In this document: positions 1 to 9,470 of the stretch, in pieces
How positions within the stretch are numbered: the stretch's first letter is position 1
Layout of the letters: the number at the start of each line of letters is the position of its first letter
NCBI RefSeq assembly: GCF_037201815.1
Contig: NZ_CP147407.1
Coordinates: 1-64,000, forward strand
Length of the DNA: 64,000 nt
DNA from: Metabacillus sp. FJAT-52054
GTDB taxonomy: Bacteria; Bacillota; Bacilli; Bacillales; Bacillaceae
Direction of reading: 5' to 3'
Made by a program: the position numbers and the translations under genes
Notes under the pieces: generated by a model
The model's database searches: none
Told to the model about the DNA's origin: nothing
Seen by the model: the letters and a program-made list of their open reading frames with translations, nothing else

Positions 1-1017
1 ATGCTGAACCCGAAATACACGTTCGACACGTTTGTTATCGGATCCGGCAACCGGTTTGCCCACGCCGCATCACTTGCTGTAGCGGAAGCACCGGCAAAAG
101 CCTATAATCCGCTCTTTATATATGGGGGAGTAGGACTGGGTAAAACCCACTTAATGCATGCAATCGGACATTATGTCATTGACCATAACCCATCTGCAAA
201 GGTTGTTTACTTATCTTCTGAGAAGTTCACCAATGAATTCATCAACTCGATTCGTGACAACAAAGCAGTCGATTTCCGCAATAAATATCGAAGCGTGGAT
301 GTTCTGCTAATTGATGATATTCAGTTTTTGGCAGGGAAAGAACAGACTCAGGAAGAATTTTTCCATACGTTCAATACGCTGCATGAAGAAAGCAAGCAGA
401 TTGTCATTTCCAGTGACAGGCCGCCAAAAGAAATTCCAACGCTAGAGGACCGCTTAAGAAGCCGGTTCGAATGGGGTTTGATTACGGATATCACGCCGCC
501 GGACCTTGAAACAAGAATCGCCATTCTTCGCAAAAAGGCGAAAGCAGAAGGGCTCGATATTCCGAATGAGGTGATGCTGTACATAGCAAACCAGATTGAT
601 TCGAATATTAGGGAGCTTGAAGGAGCACTCATTCGTGTAGTAGCCTATTCCTCGCTGATTAATAAAGACATCAACGCAGATCTAGCAGCAGAGGCTTTAA
701 AGGATATTATTCCAAGCTCGAAGCCGCGGATGGTGACCATTACGGATATTCAGAAAACCGTCGGTCAGCATTACCAAGTCCGGCTGGAAGATTTTAAAGC
801 GAAAAAACGGACAAAATCCGTCGCGTTCCCTAGACAAATCGCCATGTATCTTTCCAGAGAGCTGACCGATTCTTCTCTTCCTAAAATCGGAGAAGAGTTT
901 GGAGGGCGGGATCATACGACCGTAATCCATGCTCATGAGAAAATCAGCAAAATGCTTCAAGTGGATGATCAGCTGCAGCGCCAGGTGAAAGAAATTAAAG
1001 AATCTCTTAAAAACTAA
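1..1017 (+). CDS. dnaA: Chromosomal replication initiator DnaA (5' end outside window)
   Basis: This is the ATPase and DNA-binding part of DnaA, which binds DnaA boxes at oriC and opens the duplex. The reading frame is open from base 1. By comparison with the B. subtilis protein of about 446 aa, roughly 108 N-terminal residues (domain I and the linker) lie outside the window, so the ATG at base 1 is an internal Met. Visible are Walker A GGVGLGKT (residues 42-49 of this fragment), Walker B around VLLIDDIQ, the sensor-2 region [10 protein letters not shown], and the C-terminal DnaA signature [15 protein letters not shown]. The gene is followed by oriC and a hairpin that probably terminates its transcript. 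Sequence is very close to the Bacillus protein throughout. Confidence 0.97.
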   Translation: MLNPKYTFDTFVIGSGNRFAHAASLAVAEAPAKAYNPLFIYGGVGLGKTHLMHAIGHYVIDHNPSAKVVYLSSEKFTNEFINSIRDNKAVDFRNKYRSVDVLLIDDIQFLAGKEQTQEEFFHTFNTLHEESKQIVISSDRPPKEIPTLEDRLRSRFEWGLITDITPPDLETRIAILRKKAKAEGLDIPNEVMLYIANQIDSNIRELEGALIRVVAYSSLINKDINADLAAEALKDIIPSSKPRMVTITDIQKTVGQHYQVRLEDFKAKKRTKSVAFPRQIAMYLSRELTDSSLPKIGEEFGGRDHTTVIHAHEKISKMLQVDDQLQRQVKEIKESLKN

Positions 1018-1168
1018 ACCGTGAATAATGTGCATAACTTTCTCTCATTCATACACAGTCTATCCACATGTTGATAGACTGTGTTTCCTTGTCTTTTTGA
1101 AGTTATCCACATAATCACAGGCCCTACTAGTACTTCTACTAGTTTTTAAAACATTATTTAATATATTT
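1018..1168 (+). other. oriC: Origin of replication: DnaA boxes, DnaA-trios and AT-rich unwinding region
   Basis: The dnaA-dnaN spacer has the layout of the B. subtilis incC unwinding region. DnaA boxes fitting TTATNCACA are at 1103-1111 (plus, perfect TTATCCACA) and 1029-1037 (minus, TTATGCACA); a one-mismatch box CTATCCACA lies at 1060-1068. After the perfect box comes a short GC patch (about 1118-1124), then repeated CTA/CTT/GTA triplets at 1124-1143 that fit the DnaA-trio element, then an A+T tract at 1143-1168 that would melt. A second box cluster upstream of dnaA is expected in Bacillus but is outside the window. Confidence 0.85.
1053..1090 (+). terminator. Hairpin terminator of dnaA, enclosing a DnaA box
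   Basis: A perfect 12-bp inverted repeat (1053-1064 and 1073-1084) with an 8-nt loop is followed by a T-rich stretch, as expected for an intrinsic terminator after dnaA. The left arm and loop contain the DnaA-box-like sequence at 1060-1068. Confidence 0.65.
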
Positions 1169-1193
1169 GGACGTTAGAACAGGAGGGAATCGA

Positions 1194-2330
1194 ATGAAAT
1201 TTGTCATTCAAAAAGATAAACTAGCACAAGGCGTGCAAGACGTGATGAAAGCCGTATCTTCCCGAACTACTATTCCCATTCTTACCGGAATAAAAATTGT
1301 GGCCAACAGTGAAGGAGTAACGCTAACAGGAAGTGATTCCGATATTTCCATCGAATCCTTTATCCCGATTGAGGAAAAAGGAAAGATCAATGTTGAAGTT
1401 CAGACTCCAGGAAGCATTGTGCTGCAAGCCCGTTTCTTTAGCGAGATCGTAAAAAAACTGCCTAAAGACACAGTTGAGATGGAAGTTCAGAATCATTTTT
1501 CAACGATTATCCGTTCTGGAAAAGCTGAGTTCAACCTTAACGGTCAGGATGCTCAGGAATACCCTCATCTTCCGAATGTTGAAGAGGAGAATGTTTTCCG
1601 TATTCCAACAGATCTTTTAAAAACCTTGATCAGGCAGACTGGCTTTGCTGTATCGACCTCTGAAACGAGACCGATTTTGACAGGCGTCAATTGGAAAATT
1701 GAAGATGGAGAGCTTACCTGCATCGCGACAGACAGCCACCGTCTTGCATTGAGAAAAACAAGCATTGATGCAGGCCATGAAGGAAAATACAATGTGGTGA
1801 TTCCGGGGAAAAGTTTAACAGAGCTAAGCAAGATACTGGATGATTCCAATGATTTGACGGAAATGGTGTTCACAGATAACCAGGTTTTGTTTAAATCGAA
1901 AAATATTCTGTTTTTCTCAAGACTCTTAGATGGCAACTACCCGGATACATCCCGTCTGATCCCCGATGAAAGCAAAACGGATGTACTTGTTCAGACAAAA
2001 GAATTTCTTCAATCCATCGACCGTGCTTCGCTTCTTGCAAAAGAAGGCCGGAACAATGTCGTGAAACTGTCGACTTTAGAAGGCGGCATGCTCGAGATCT
2101 CTTCTAACTCTCCAGAAATCGGAAAGGTTATAGAAGAAGTACAAACAGAAGAAATTTCCGGAGAGGAATTAAAAATTTCTTTCAGCGCAAAATATATGAT
2201 GGATGCTTTAAAAGCACTGGAAAGCAGCGAAATCAAAGTAAGCTTTACAGGTGCAATGAGACCGTTCCTGATCCGTACGCCAGAGGATGATACTATTCTT
2301 CAGCTGATTCTTCCGGTTCGTACGTATTAA
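1194..2330 (+). CDS. dnaN: DNA polymerase III sliding clamp (beta subunit)
   Basis: DnaN forms the ring-shaped dimer that tethers DNA polymerase to DNA. The ATG at 1194 is chosen because AGGAGGG (1181-1187) sits at correct spacing and the product MKFVIQKDKL is the conserved N-terminus. The 378-aa length equals the B. subtilis protein. An upstream in-frame start at 1167 would run through the oriC AT-rich tract and is unlikely. The three repeated clamp domains are spread evenly, and the conserved C-terminus ends with LILPVRTY. It sits directly after oriC and is probably transcribed from a promoter in or near that region. A terminator follows at 2346. Confidence 0.97.
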   Translation: MKFVIQKDKLAQGVQDVMKAVSSRTTIPILTGIKIVANSEGVTLTGSDSDISIESFIPIEEKGKINVEVQTPGSIVLQARFFSEIVKKLPKDTVEMEVQNHFSTIIRSGKAEFNLNGQDAQEYPHLPNVEEENVFRIPTDLLKTLIRQTGFAVSTSETRPILTGVNWKIEDGELTCIATDSHRLALRKTSIDAGHEGKYNVVIPGKSLTELSKILDDSNDLTEMVFTDNQVLFKSKNILFFSRLLDGNYPDTSRLIPDESKTDVLVQTKEFLQSIDRASLLAKEGRNNVVKLSTLEGGMLEISSNSPEIGKVIEEVQTEEISGEELKISFSAKYMMDALKALESSEIKVSFTGAMRPFLIRTPEDDTILQLILPVRTY

Positions 2331-2345
2331 ACTCATAAGCAACAT

Positions 2346-2377
2346 GGCTGGCATGAATGTGTCAGCCTTCTTTTTTG
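2346..2377 (+). terminator. Intrinsic terminator after dnaN
   Basis: An 8-bp stem (2346-2353 with 2360-2367, one G-T pair) with a 6-nt loop is followed by TTCTTTTTT. It separates dnaN from the yaaA-recF-remB-gyrB group. Confidence 0.75.
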
Positions 2378-2535
2378 TACACGAGGAATGGACACTGTTC
2401 GTTTTAGAGAAATATCTTATTGTGGGTTGTTGTATAACAAGGAGCTGTCCTCTTTCCTTTTCAGCAGAAAATAGGTAAAATAGAGGGTACGCCGAAATGC
2501 AGCGATTAGATTTTGAATGATTGGGAGGTAAGAGC

Positions 2536-2766
2536 ATGAGTGAAAAGCAGCACATTCAAATCGATACGGAATTTATTACGTTAGGACAATTTCTGAAGCT
2601 TGCGGATGTGATCCAGTCCGGAGGGATGGTGAAATGGTTTTTGAGCGAGCACGAAGTTTTTGTGAACGGTGAATCGGAAAACCGCCGCGGCAAGAAGCTG
2701 AGACACCAGGATACAGTCGAGGTTCCCGGGGTTGGATCGTTTGTTGTAATCAGCACGCATGAATAG
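2536..2766 (+). CDS. yaaA: S4-domain RNA-binding protein YaaA
   Basis: This is a 76-aa S4-like RNA-binding protein of the YaaA family, found between dnaN and recF throughout Bacillaceae and linked to ribosome assembly in B. subtilis. The start ATG at 2536 follows GGGAGG at 2523-2528. An S4 fold is supported by the segment from about residue 15 on: FLKLADVIQSGGMVKWFL, then VFVNGE, then NRRGKKLRHQD and a closing beta strand. It is 18 bp ahead of recF, so the two are probably cotranscribed. Function beyond RNA binding is inferred from the family. Confidence 0.9.
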   Translation: MSEKQHIQIDTEFITLGQFLKLADVIQSGGMVKWFLSEHEVFVNGESENRRGKKLRHQDTVEVPGVGSFVVISTHE

Positions 2767-2784
2767 AGCAAAGTTGGTGGGAAG

Positions 2785-3909
2785 ATGCATATACAAGAGC
2801 TGAAGCTAAGAAATTATCGTAATTATCCGGAACTGACGGTTTCTTTTGAAAATAAAGTGAACGTCATTATCGGAGAAAACGCTCAGGGAAAAACAAACAT
2901 GATGGAAGCGATTTATGTCCTGGCTATGGCAAAATCCCACCGTACCTCCAATGATAAAGATCTTATCCGCTGGGATGAAGAATATGCTAAAATAGAGGGA
3001 AGGGTCGTAAAAGCTAACGGAGCTATTCCCATGCAGCTTGTCCTTTCCAAAAAAGGAAAAAAAGCGAAAATTAATCATCTGGAACAGCAGAAGCTAAGCC
3101 AGTATATTGGGGCAGTCAATGTTATTATGTTCGCTCCCGAAGATCTGAACCTTGTTAAGGGAAGCCCCCAGGTAAGGAGAAGGTTTGTCGATATGGAGAT
3201 CGGACAGGTTTCGGCTGTCTATTTGCATGACCTGAGCCACTATCAGAAAATCCTTCAGCAGCGGAATCATTACTTAAAGCAGCTGCAAATCAGGAAACAG
3301 CATGACCGGACGATGCTTGAGGTTTTGACAGAGCAGCTGAGCGAAGCAGCTGCCAAGCTGTACCGAAGACGGAAATTGTTTATTGATCAGCTGGAGAAAT
3401 GGGCCCAGCCCATCCATTCAGGCATCTCGAGAGGTCTTGAAACGCTGACTATCCAATATAAATCCTCCACTGAGGTATCAGAAGATGCGGATTTGTCGAA
3501 AATGATAGAAGTATACTTGGAAAAGTTTGATAAAATAAAAGAACGAGAAATCGAGCGTGGAACGACACTTGCCGGACCGCATAGGGATGACCTGCTGTTT
3601 TTTGTTAATGGACGTGATGTTCAAACATTTGGCTCACAAGGCCAGCAGCGGACGACGGCTCTTTCTTTAAAGCTTGCAGAAATTGAATTGATACACGAAG
3701 AAATTGGAGAATATCCGATTTTACTTTTGGATGATGTGCTTTCTGAACTGGATGATTACCGGCAATCCCACCTTTTGAACACGATTCAGGGAAGGGTCCA
3801 GACATTCGTAACAACGACGAGTGTAGAAGGAATTGATCATCAGACATTAAAAGAAGCAGCTTCCTACCGGGTATCTTCTGGTGAGCTGGATCCAAACGAA
3901 TCGAGGTGA
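2785..3909 (+). CDS. recF: DNA replication and repair protein RecF
   Basis: RecF is an SMC-like ABC ATPase that, with RecO and RecR (recR is also in this window), helps load RecA at gaps and stalled forks. The 374-aa protein shows Walker A GENAQGKT at residues 30-37, an ABC signature region [17 protein letters not shown], and Walker [13 protein letters not shown] near the C-terminus. ATG 2785 follows GGTGGGA. The stop codon lies 5 bp before the remB start. Length matches the family (about 370 aa). Confidence 0.97.
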   Translation: MHIQELKLRNYRNYPELTVSFENKVNVIIGENAQGKTNMMEAIYVLAMAKSHRTSNDKDLIRWDEEYAKIEGRVVKANGAIPMQLVLSKKGKKAKINHLEQQKLSQYIGAVNVIMFAPEDLNLVKGSPQVRRRFVDMEIGQVSAVYLHDLSHYQKILQQRNHYLKQLQIRKQHDRTMLEVLTEQLSEAAAKLYRRRKLFIDQLEKWAQPIHSGISRGLETLTIQYKSSTEVSEDADLSKMIEVYLEKFDKIKEREIERGTTLAGPHRDDLLFFVNGRDVQTFGSQGQQRTTALSLKLAEIELIHEEIGEYPILLLDDVLSELDDYRQSHLLNTIQGRVQTFVTTTSVEGIDHQTLKEAASYRVSSGELDPNESR

Positions 3910-3914
3910 GCAGC

Positions 3915-4190
3915 ATGTATATCCATTTAGGAGATGACTTTGTCGTGCCATCCAAAGATGTCATTTTTATTATGGATTACCCCTCATCCAAGACATCTGA
4001 TATTGTGTCCGAGTTTTTGGAAAAGCAGAAGGAGAAAGTGATTCAGCTTTCCGAGGGAGATGCGAAATCGATCGTTGTAACAGAAAAACATATTTATTTT
4101 TCTCCCCTGTCATCAAGCACACTCAAAAAAAGAGCGCATATCGCGTTTGATATAGATTCCACCCGAAAAATCAGCATAATGGCACCATAA
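3915..4190 (+). CDS. remB: Extracellular matrix regulatory protein RemB (YaaB)
   Basis: This small protein matches YaaB/RemB, a regulator needed for biofilm matrix expression in B. subtilis, where it is also between recF and gyrB. ATG 3915 (MYIHLGDDF) is preferred over a GTG 9 bp upstream because the Shine-Dalgarno AGGTGA covers the latter. The product is 91 aa, about 10 longer than B. subtilis RemB. The family block SPLSSSTLKKRA is present at about residues 60-71. No DNA-binding motif can be named by eye. It is probably cotranscribed with recF and gyrB. Confidence 0.88.
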   Translation: MYIHLGDDFVVPSKDVIFIMDYPSSKTSDIVSEFLEKQKEKVIQLSEGDAKSIVVTEKHIYFSPLSSSTLKKRAHIAFDIDSTRKISIMAP

Positions 4191-4214
4191 GTCGTAAAGA
4201 GTAGGTGAACATAA

Positions 4215-6143
<1,929 letters not shown>

Positions 6144-6183
6144 TAAAAAAACTATGTTAAAGTCTGGTGTTGATTTTTAACAC

Positions 6184-6230
6184 CTGTTGATTGGAGTGGA
6201 AGGCGAACGCCTGCTAGCTGCAATCAACAG
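6184..6230 (+). repeat. Short palindromic element downstream of gyrB
   Basis: A perfect 10-bp inverted repeat (CTGTTGATTG at 6184-6193, its complement at 6221-6230) encloses a smaller hairpin AGGC-GAAC-GCCT at 6201-6212. The ends resemble, from memory, a long GC-rich interspersed repeat common in Bacillaceae that starts GTTGATTGGAG and ends in its complement, so this may be an internally deleted copy. A separate small hairpin GGTGTT/AACACC precedes it at 6166-6184. Confidence 0.5.
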
Positions 6231-6259
6231 CCAAATTTAACAGAGCTATTAAAAAAAGC

Positions 6260-6284
6260 CCCGCTTAAATGAGCGGGTTTTTTT
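6260..6284 (+). terminator. Intrinsic terminator after gyrB
   Basis: The stem CCCGCT/AGCGGG (6260-6265, 6272-6277) is followed by seven T. It closes the gyrB transcript before the sugar-transport operon. Confidence 0.85.
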
Positions 6285-6330
6285 GTTGGGAAAAGCACGG
6301 AGATAGCAGAAAAGAAATGTAATGTAAGAG

Positions 6331-6359
6331 TTTACAATAAGCCGGGCTCTTGGTATGAT
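6331..6359 (+). promoter_or_regulatory. Sigma-A promoter of the sugar ABC operon
   Basis: The -35 TTTACA (6331-6336), a 17-bp spacer and an extended -10 TG-N-TATGAT (6354-6359) make a strong housekeeping promoter. Transcription would start near 6366, just upstream of two operators. Confidence 0.78.
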
Positions 6360-6375
6360 AAATTCATTGATTAAC

Positions 6376-6387
6376 GTAAACGTTTAC
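6376..6387. promoter_or_regulatory. Operator 1, LacI-family type
   Basis: The perfect 12-bp palindrome GTAAACGTTTAC has the central CG typical of LacI/GalR-family operators and is close to a CcpA cre site. It lies immediately after the predicted transcription start, where bound repressor would block transcription. Confidence 0.72.
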
Positions 6388-6411
6388 ACACATATTTTTT
6401 TACCCATTTAC

Positions 6412-6423
6412 GTAAACGTTTAC
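6412..6423. promoter_or_regulatory. Operator 2, identical to operator 1
   Basis: This is a second perfect copy of GTAAACGTTTAC, 36 bp centre to centre from the first and just upstream of the Shine-Dalgarno of the binding-protein gene. Paired identical sites suggest cooperative or looping repression by one LacI-family regulator, which is not encoded in this window. Confidence 0.72.
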
Positions 6424-6446
6424 CAAACGAAGGAGGAGTGCTCATC

Positions 6447-7682
6447 ATGTTAAGAAAACGATTGATGTACAGTGTTTTTCTACTCATCGGTATGGGTTTG
6501 CTTACTTCATGCCAGGCTGAGAATACTTCGTCTGCCGGGAAAGTGAAGCTTGAGCTGTTTTCCAATAAATCTGAGAATGTCAAAACCTTTGAAGGCCTCA
6601 TCGCTGAATTTGAAAAGAAAAATCCAGCGATTGATATTCAGCTTAATGCACCTCCTGAAGCAGACACAGTCCTTAAAACCAGACTCGTGAAAGAGGACAT
6701 GCCGGACATGCTTGCCATTGGTGGAAACGGATCCTACGGAGAATTGGCAAACGCAGGAATCTTTTATGATTTTTCCAAAACAGACCTTCTCAATCAAGTG
6801 AAGCCTTCCTATTTAGAAATGATTAATACTCTTTCCAATGAACAGAGCGGTACATACGGTATTCCCTATTCAACCAATGCGAACGTAGTGATTTACAACA
6901 AAGAAAAATTCCAAAAGTACGGATTTGACGCTCCCAAAACATGGAGTGAATTTACAGAACAGCTGGAGAAAGTGAAGCAGGCCGGCGATGTACCGATTTA
7001 CTTCACTCTCAAAGATGCCTGGACAGGGATGATTCCGTGGAATTCAATTGCAGGAAATCTGCAGGGTGAAAACTTTGCGGAGAAAAAACGAAAAGGGGAA
7101 GCAAGCTTTGAAAAAAACTATTCTGAAGTGGCGGATAAGATGCTGACTCTCTTGGAATATGGCCATAAGAATAATTACGGATACGGCTATGCAGATGGGA
7201 ACAAAGCATTTGCAAATGGCGACGGTGTATTTTATCTGCAGGGAAACTGGGCAATCCCGGAAATACAGAAAATTAATCCGGAACTGGAGCTTGGGGTTTT
7301 TCCGCTCCCGGTAACAGATCAGCCTGATCAAAACAATCTTGTATCAGGAGTCGACGTACTTTTGACAATGAATAAAGACATCGAACATCCGGAAGAAGCT
7401 AAGAAGTTCTTAGCCTTTATGCTGGAGGAGAAGCAATCCAAACGGTATATCGAAGAACAAAAAGCCTTTTCTGCACTTGAAGGAGTGATTCAGGAGGACC
7501 CCGTGATGGAAGGAATCCAGGATAGTTTTAAAAACGAGCAGTTAACCGGCTTCCCTGACCATTCCTATCCGAGAGCAATACGTCCAGAGGGGATCATTCA
7601 GGAATTTTTAATCAGCAAAAACAAAGAGGCTTTTTTACGAAAAATGGACCGGGAATGGGATAAGGTTCAAAATCGCTACTAA
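6447..7682 (+). CDS. Sugar ABC transporter substrate-binding lipoprotein
   Basis: This is the extracytoplasmic solute-binding protein (family 1, CUT1 class) of a carbohydrate importer. The 411-aa product starts with a lipoprotein signal: KR residues, a hydrophobic core and the lipobox LTSC with the modified Cys at 22. ATG 6447 follows AAGGAGGAG (6430-6438). The family layout is visible: an N-terminal lobe with GIPYSTNANVVIYNKEKF, Trp/Tyr-rich ligand loops (DAWTGMIPWN, YLQGNWAIPE), and the C-terminal YPRAIRPEGI region. The substrate cannot be read from the sequence; an oligosaccharide or glycoside is likely. Two permease genes follow. Confidence 0.88.
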   Translation: MLRKRLMYSVFLLIGMGLLTSCQAENTSSAGKVKLELFSNKSENVKTFEGLIAEFEKKNPAIDIQLNAPPEADTVLKTRLVKEDMPDMLAIGGNGSYGELANAGIFYDFSKTDLLNQVKPSYLEMINTLSNEQSGTYGIPYSTNANVVIYNKEKFQKYGFDAPKTWSEFTEQLEKVKQAGDVPIYFTLKDAWTGMIPWNSIAGNLQGENFAEKKRKGEASFEKNYSEVADKMLTLLEYGHKNNYGYGYADGNKAFANGDGVFYLQGNWAIPEIQKINPELELGVFPLPVTDQPDQNNLVSGVDVLLTMNKDIEHPEEAKKFLAFMLEEKQSKRYIEEQKAFSALEGVIQEDPVMEGIQDSFKNEQLTGFPDHSYPRAIRPEGIIQEFLISKNKEAFLRKMDREWDKVQNRY

Positions 7683-7708
7683 TTTCGCCTTAAGGGGGGA
7701 CCAGACGG

Positions 7709-8572
7709 ATGAAATCAAGACAACGGGCTTTCATGCTCATGACCATTCCTGCGCTTATTCTCTTTTTCATTTTTCATACATATCCGGCGCTGCAGGGAAT
7801 CTATTACAGCTTTACCGACTATAAAGGCTACGGCGAATGGAATTTTGTCGGACTGAAAAACTATTTTAATGTTTTTCAGGATGAGCGGGCACTTCAGGCC
7901 TATGGATTTACGTTCAAATTTGCAATTATCGCGACAATATTAGTTAATATCTTCAGTTTGGTTATTGCCATCGGACTAAATTCAAAAATCAAATTTTCAA
8001 AGACGCTACGGGCTGTCTATTTTCTTCCGAATATCCTCAGTATTTTGATCGTTGGGTACATTTTCAACTTCATTTTCACCTTTTTTATTCCGGATATTGC
8101 TCAAGCGCTTGGCATCAATGCCCTTGCAGAAAATATCCTTGGAAAGCCTGATGCTGCCTGGATTGGGATTATCGTGGTGTCCGTATGGCAAGGCGTTGCT
8201 TTTAACACCATCCTTTATCTGGCCGGTCTCGTCACGATCCCGGAGGAGCTGTATGAAGCAGCAAGCATTGATGGAGCAGGGACCTGGAAAAAGTTCTGGA
8301 GCATTACGTTTCCTCTGATTGCACCATTCTTCACGATCAACATGGTGCTCGCAATGAAAAACTTCCTGATGGTGTTTGACCATATTATGGCGATGACAGG
8401 CGGAGGCCCGGGTACATCAACGGAATCGATTTCTTTATTGATTTTCCGCGGCGGCTTTGAGGGCGGAGAATTCGCCTATCAGTCTGCCAATGCCGTCATC
8501 TATTTCTTGGTCATTGTGATTATTTCTGTAGTTCAGCTGCGCTATCTTCAAAGAAGAGAGGTGGAACTGTGA
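7709..8572 (+). CDS. Sugar ABC transporter permease 1 (MsmF/MalF type)
   Basis: This 287-aa inner-membrane subunit of the CUT1 importer has about six hydrophobic segments, the first at residues 8-27. It carries the cytoplasmic EAA loop EAASIDGAGTWKKFWSITFPLI (the coupling site for the ATPase) near residues 190-211. ATG 7709 follows AAGGGGGG. It begins 26 bp after the binding protein and overlaps the next permease by one base, so the three genes form one operon. Confidence 0.88.
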   Translation: MKSRQRAFMLMTIPALILFFIFHTYPALQGIYYSFTDYKGYGEWNFVGLKNYFNVFQDERALQAYGFTFKFAIIATILVNIFSLVIAIGLNSKIKFSKTLRAVYFLPNILSILIVGYIFNFIFTFFIPDIAQALGINALAENILGKPDAAWIGIIVVSVWQGVAFNTILYLAGLVTIPEELYEAASIDGAGTWKKFWSITFPLIAPFFTINMVLAMKNFLMVFDHIMAMTGGGPGTSTESISLLIFRGGFEGGEFAYQSANAVIYFLVIVIISVVQLRYLQRREVEL

Positions 8573-9393
8573 TGAAAAAAGGCAAAACAAACTGGCTTAT
8601 TACAGGTCTTTTAATCGCGGGTTCCCTACTGATTCTTTTTCCGCTTTATCTCGCTGTTACGATCTCATTTAAAACGCCGGAAGAGATGGGGAAATCCCTT
8701 CTCGCCCTGCCGGAGCAATGGAACTTCTCCAACTATGCCCAGGCAATCGAGCTGACAAACTTTTTTCAGGCGATGGGCAATAGCTTATTCATTACAATTT
8801 TCGTTGTTGTTCTGACTCTGCTTACGAACTCAATGGTCGCGTATGCCATTGCGCGCAATATGCACAAAAAATTTTATAAGTTTATTTTTTACTACCTGGT
8901 TAGTGCGATGTTTATTCCTTTTCCGATCATCATGCTGCCGATTGTCAAGCAGACAGCACAATGGAATCTCGATAACCTGGTTGGGTTGATTTTTCTTTAT
9001 GTTGTATACGGATTGGCTTTCAACGTGTTTTTGTATGTAGGGTATATCAAGTCTATACCAGCAGAATTGGAAGAAGCAGCGATTGTGGATGGAGCGAGTA
9101 CATGGGTGGTTTTCTGGAAGGTCATCTTCCCTCTGCTTATGCCGATGAACGCAACAGTCGGCATATTGACGACTCTGTGGGCCTGGAACGACTTTATGCT
9201 GCCGCTCGTCATCATCAGCGACAGGGAGCTCTCCACTCTGCCGCTCGTGCAATTCGTCTTCCAGGGACAGTTCAGCACCGATTATAATTTAGCCTTCTCT
9301 TCTTACTTGATGGCATTAGCTCCAATGATTCTTGTCTATATCATTGCGCAAAAATGGATTATCAGCGGAGTTACGAAGGGTGCAATAAAGTAA
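8572..9393 (+). CDS. Sugar ABC transporter permease 2 (MsmG/MalG type)
   Basis: This is the second membrane subunit (273 aa, about six hydrophobic segments), with the EAA loop EEAAIVDGASTWVVFWKV near residues 165-182. ATG 8572 overlaps the preceding TGA by one base; a GTG one codon upstream is an alternative. No ATPase gene is present, which is common for CUT1 systems in Bacillus that share the general ATPase MsmX. No glycosidase or regulator is adjacent. Confidence 0.88.
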   Translation: MKKGKTNWLITGLLIAGSLLILFPLYLAVTISFKTPEEMGKSLLALPEQWNFSNYAQAIELTNFFQAMGNSLFITIFVVVLTLLTNSMVAYAIARNMHKKFYKFIFYYLVSAMFIPFPIIMLPIVKQTAQWNLDNLVGLIFLYVVYGLAFNVFLYVGYIKSIPAELEEAAIVDGASTWVVFWKVIFPLLMPMNATVGILTTLWAWNDFMLPLVIISDRELSTLPLVQFVFQGQFSTDYNLAFSSYLMALAPMILVYIIAQKWIISGVTKGAIK

Positions 9394-9433
9394 ATATGTT
9401 CTAAAGGTGTGATCCATTTTTCATCCCCCTCCG

Positions 9434-9446
9434 TTTACTTAGTAAA
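9434..9446. promoter_or_regulatory. Palindrome upstream of the surface-protein gene
   Basis: TTTACTTAGTAAA is a perfect 13-bp palindrome located 24 bp before the start codon. It could be an operator; no clear sigma-A promoter was found next to it. Confidence 0.3.
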
Positions 9447-9470
9447 TAGAGCATTTGAGGAGAGATGAAA

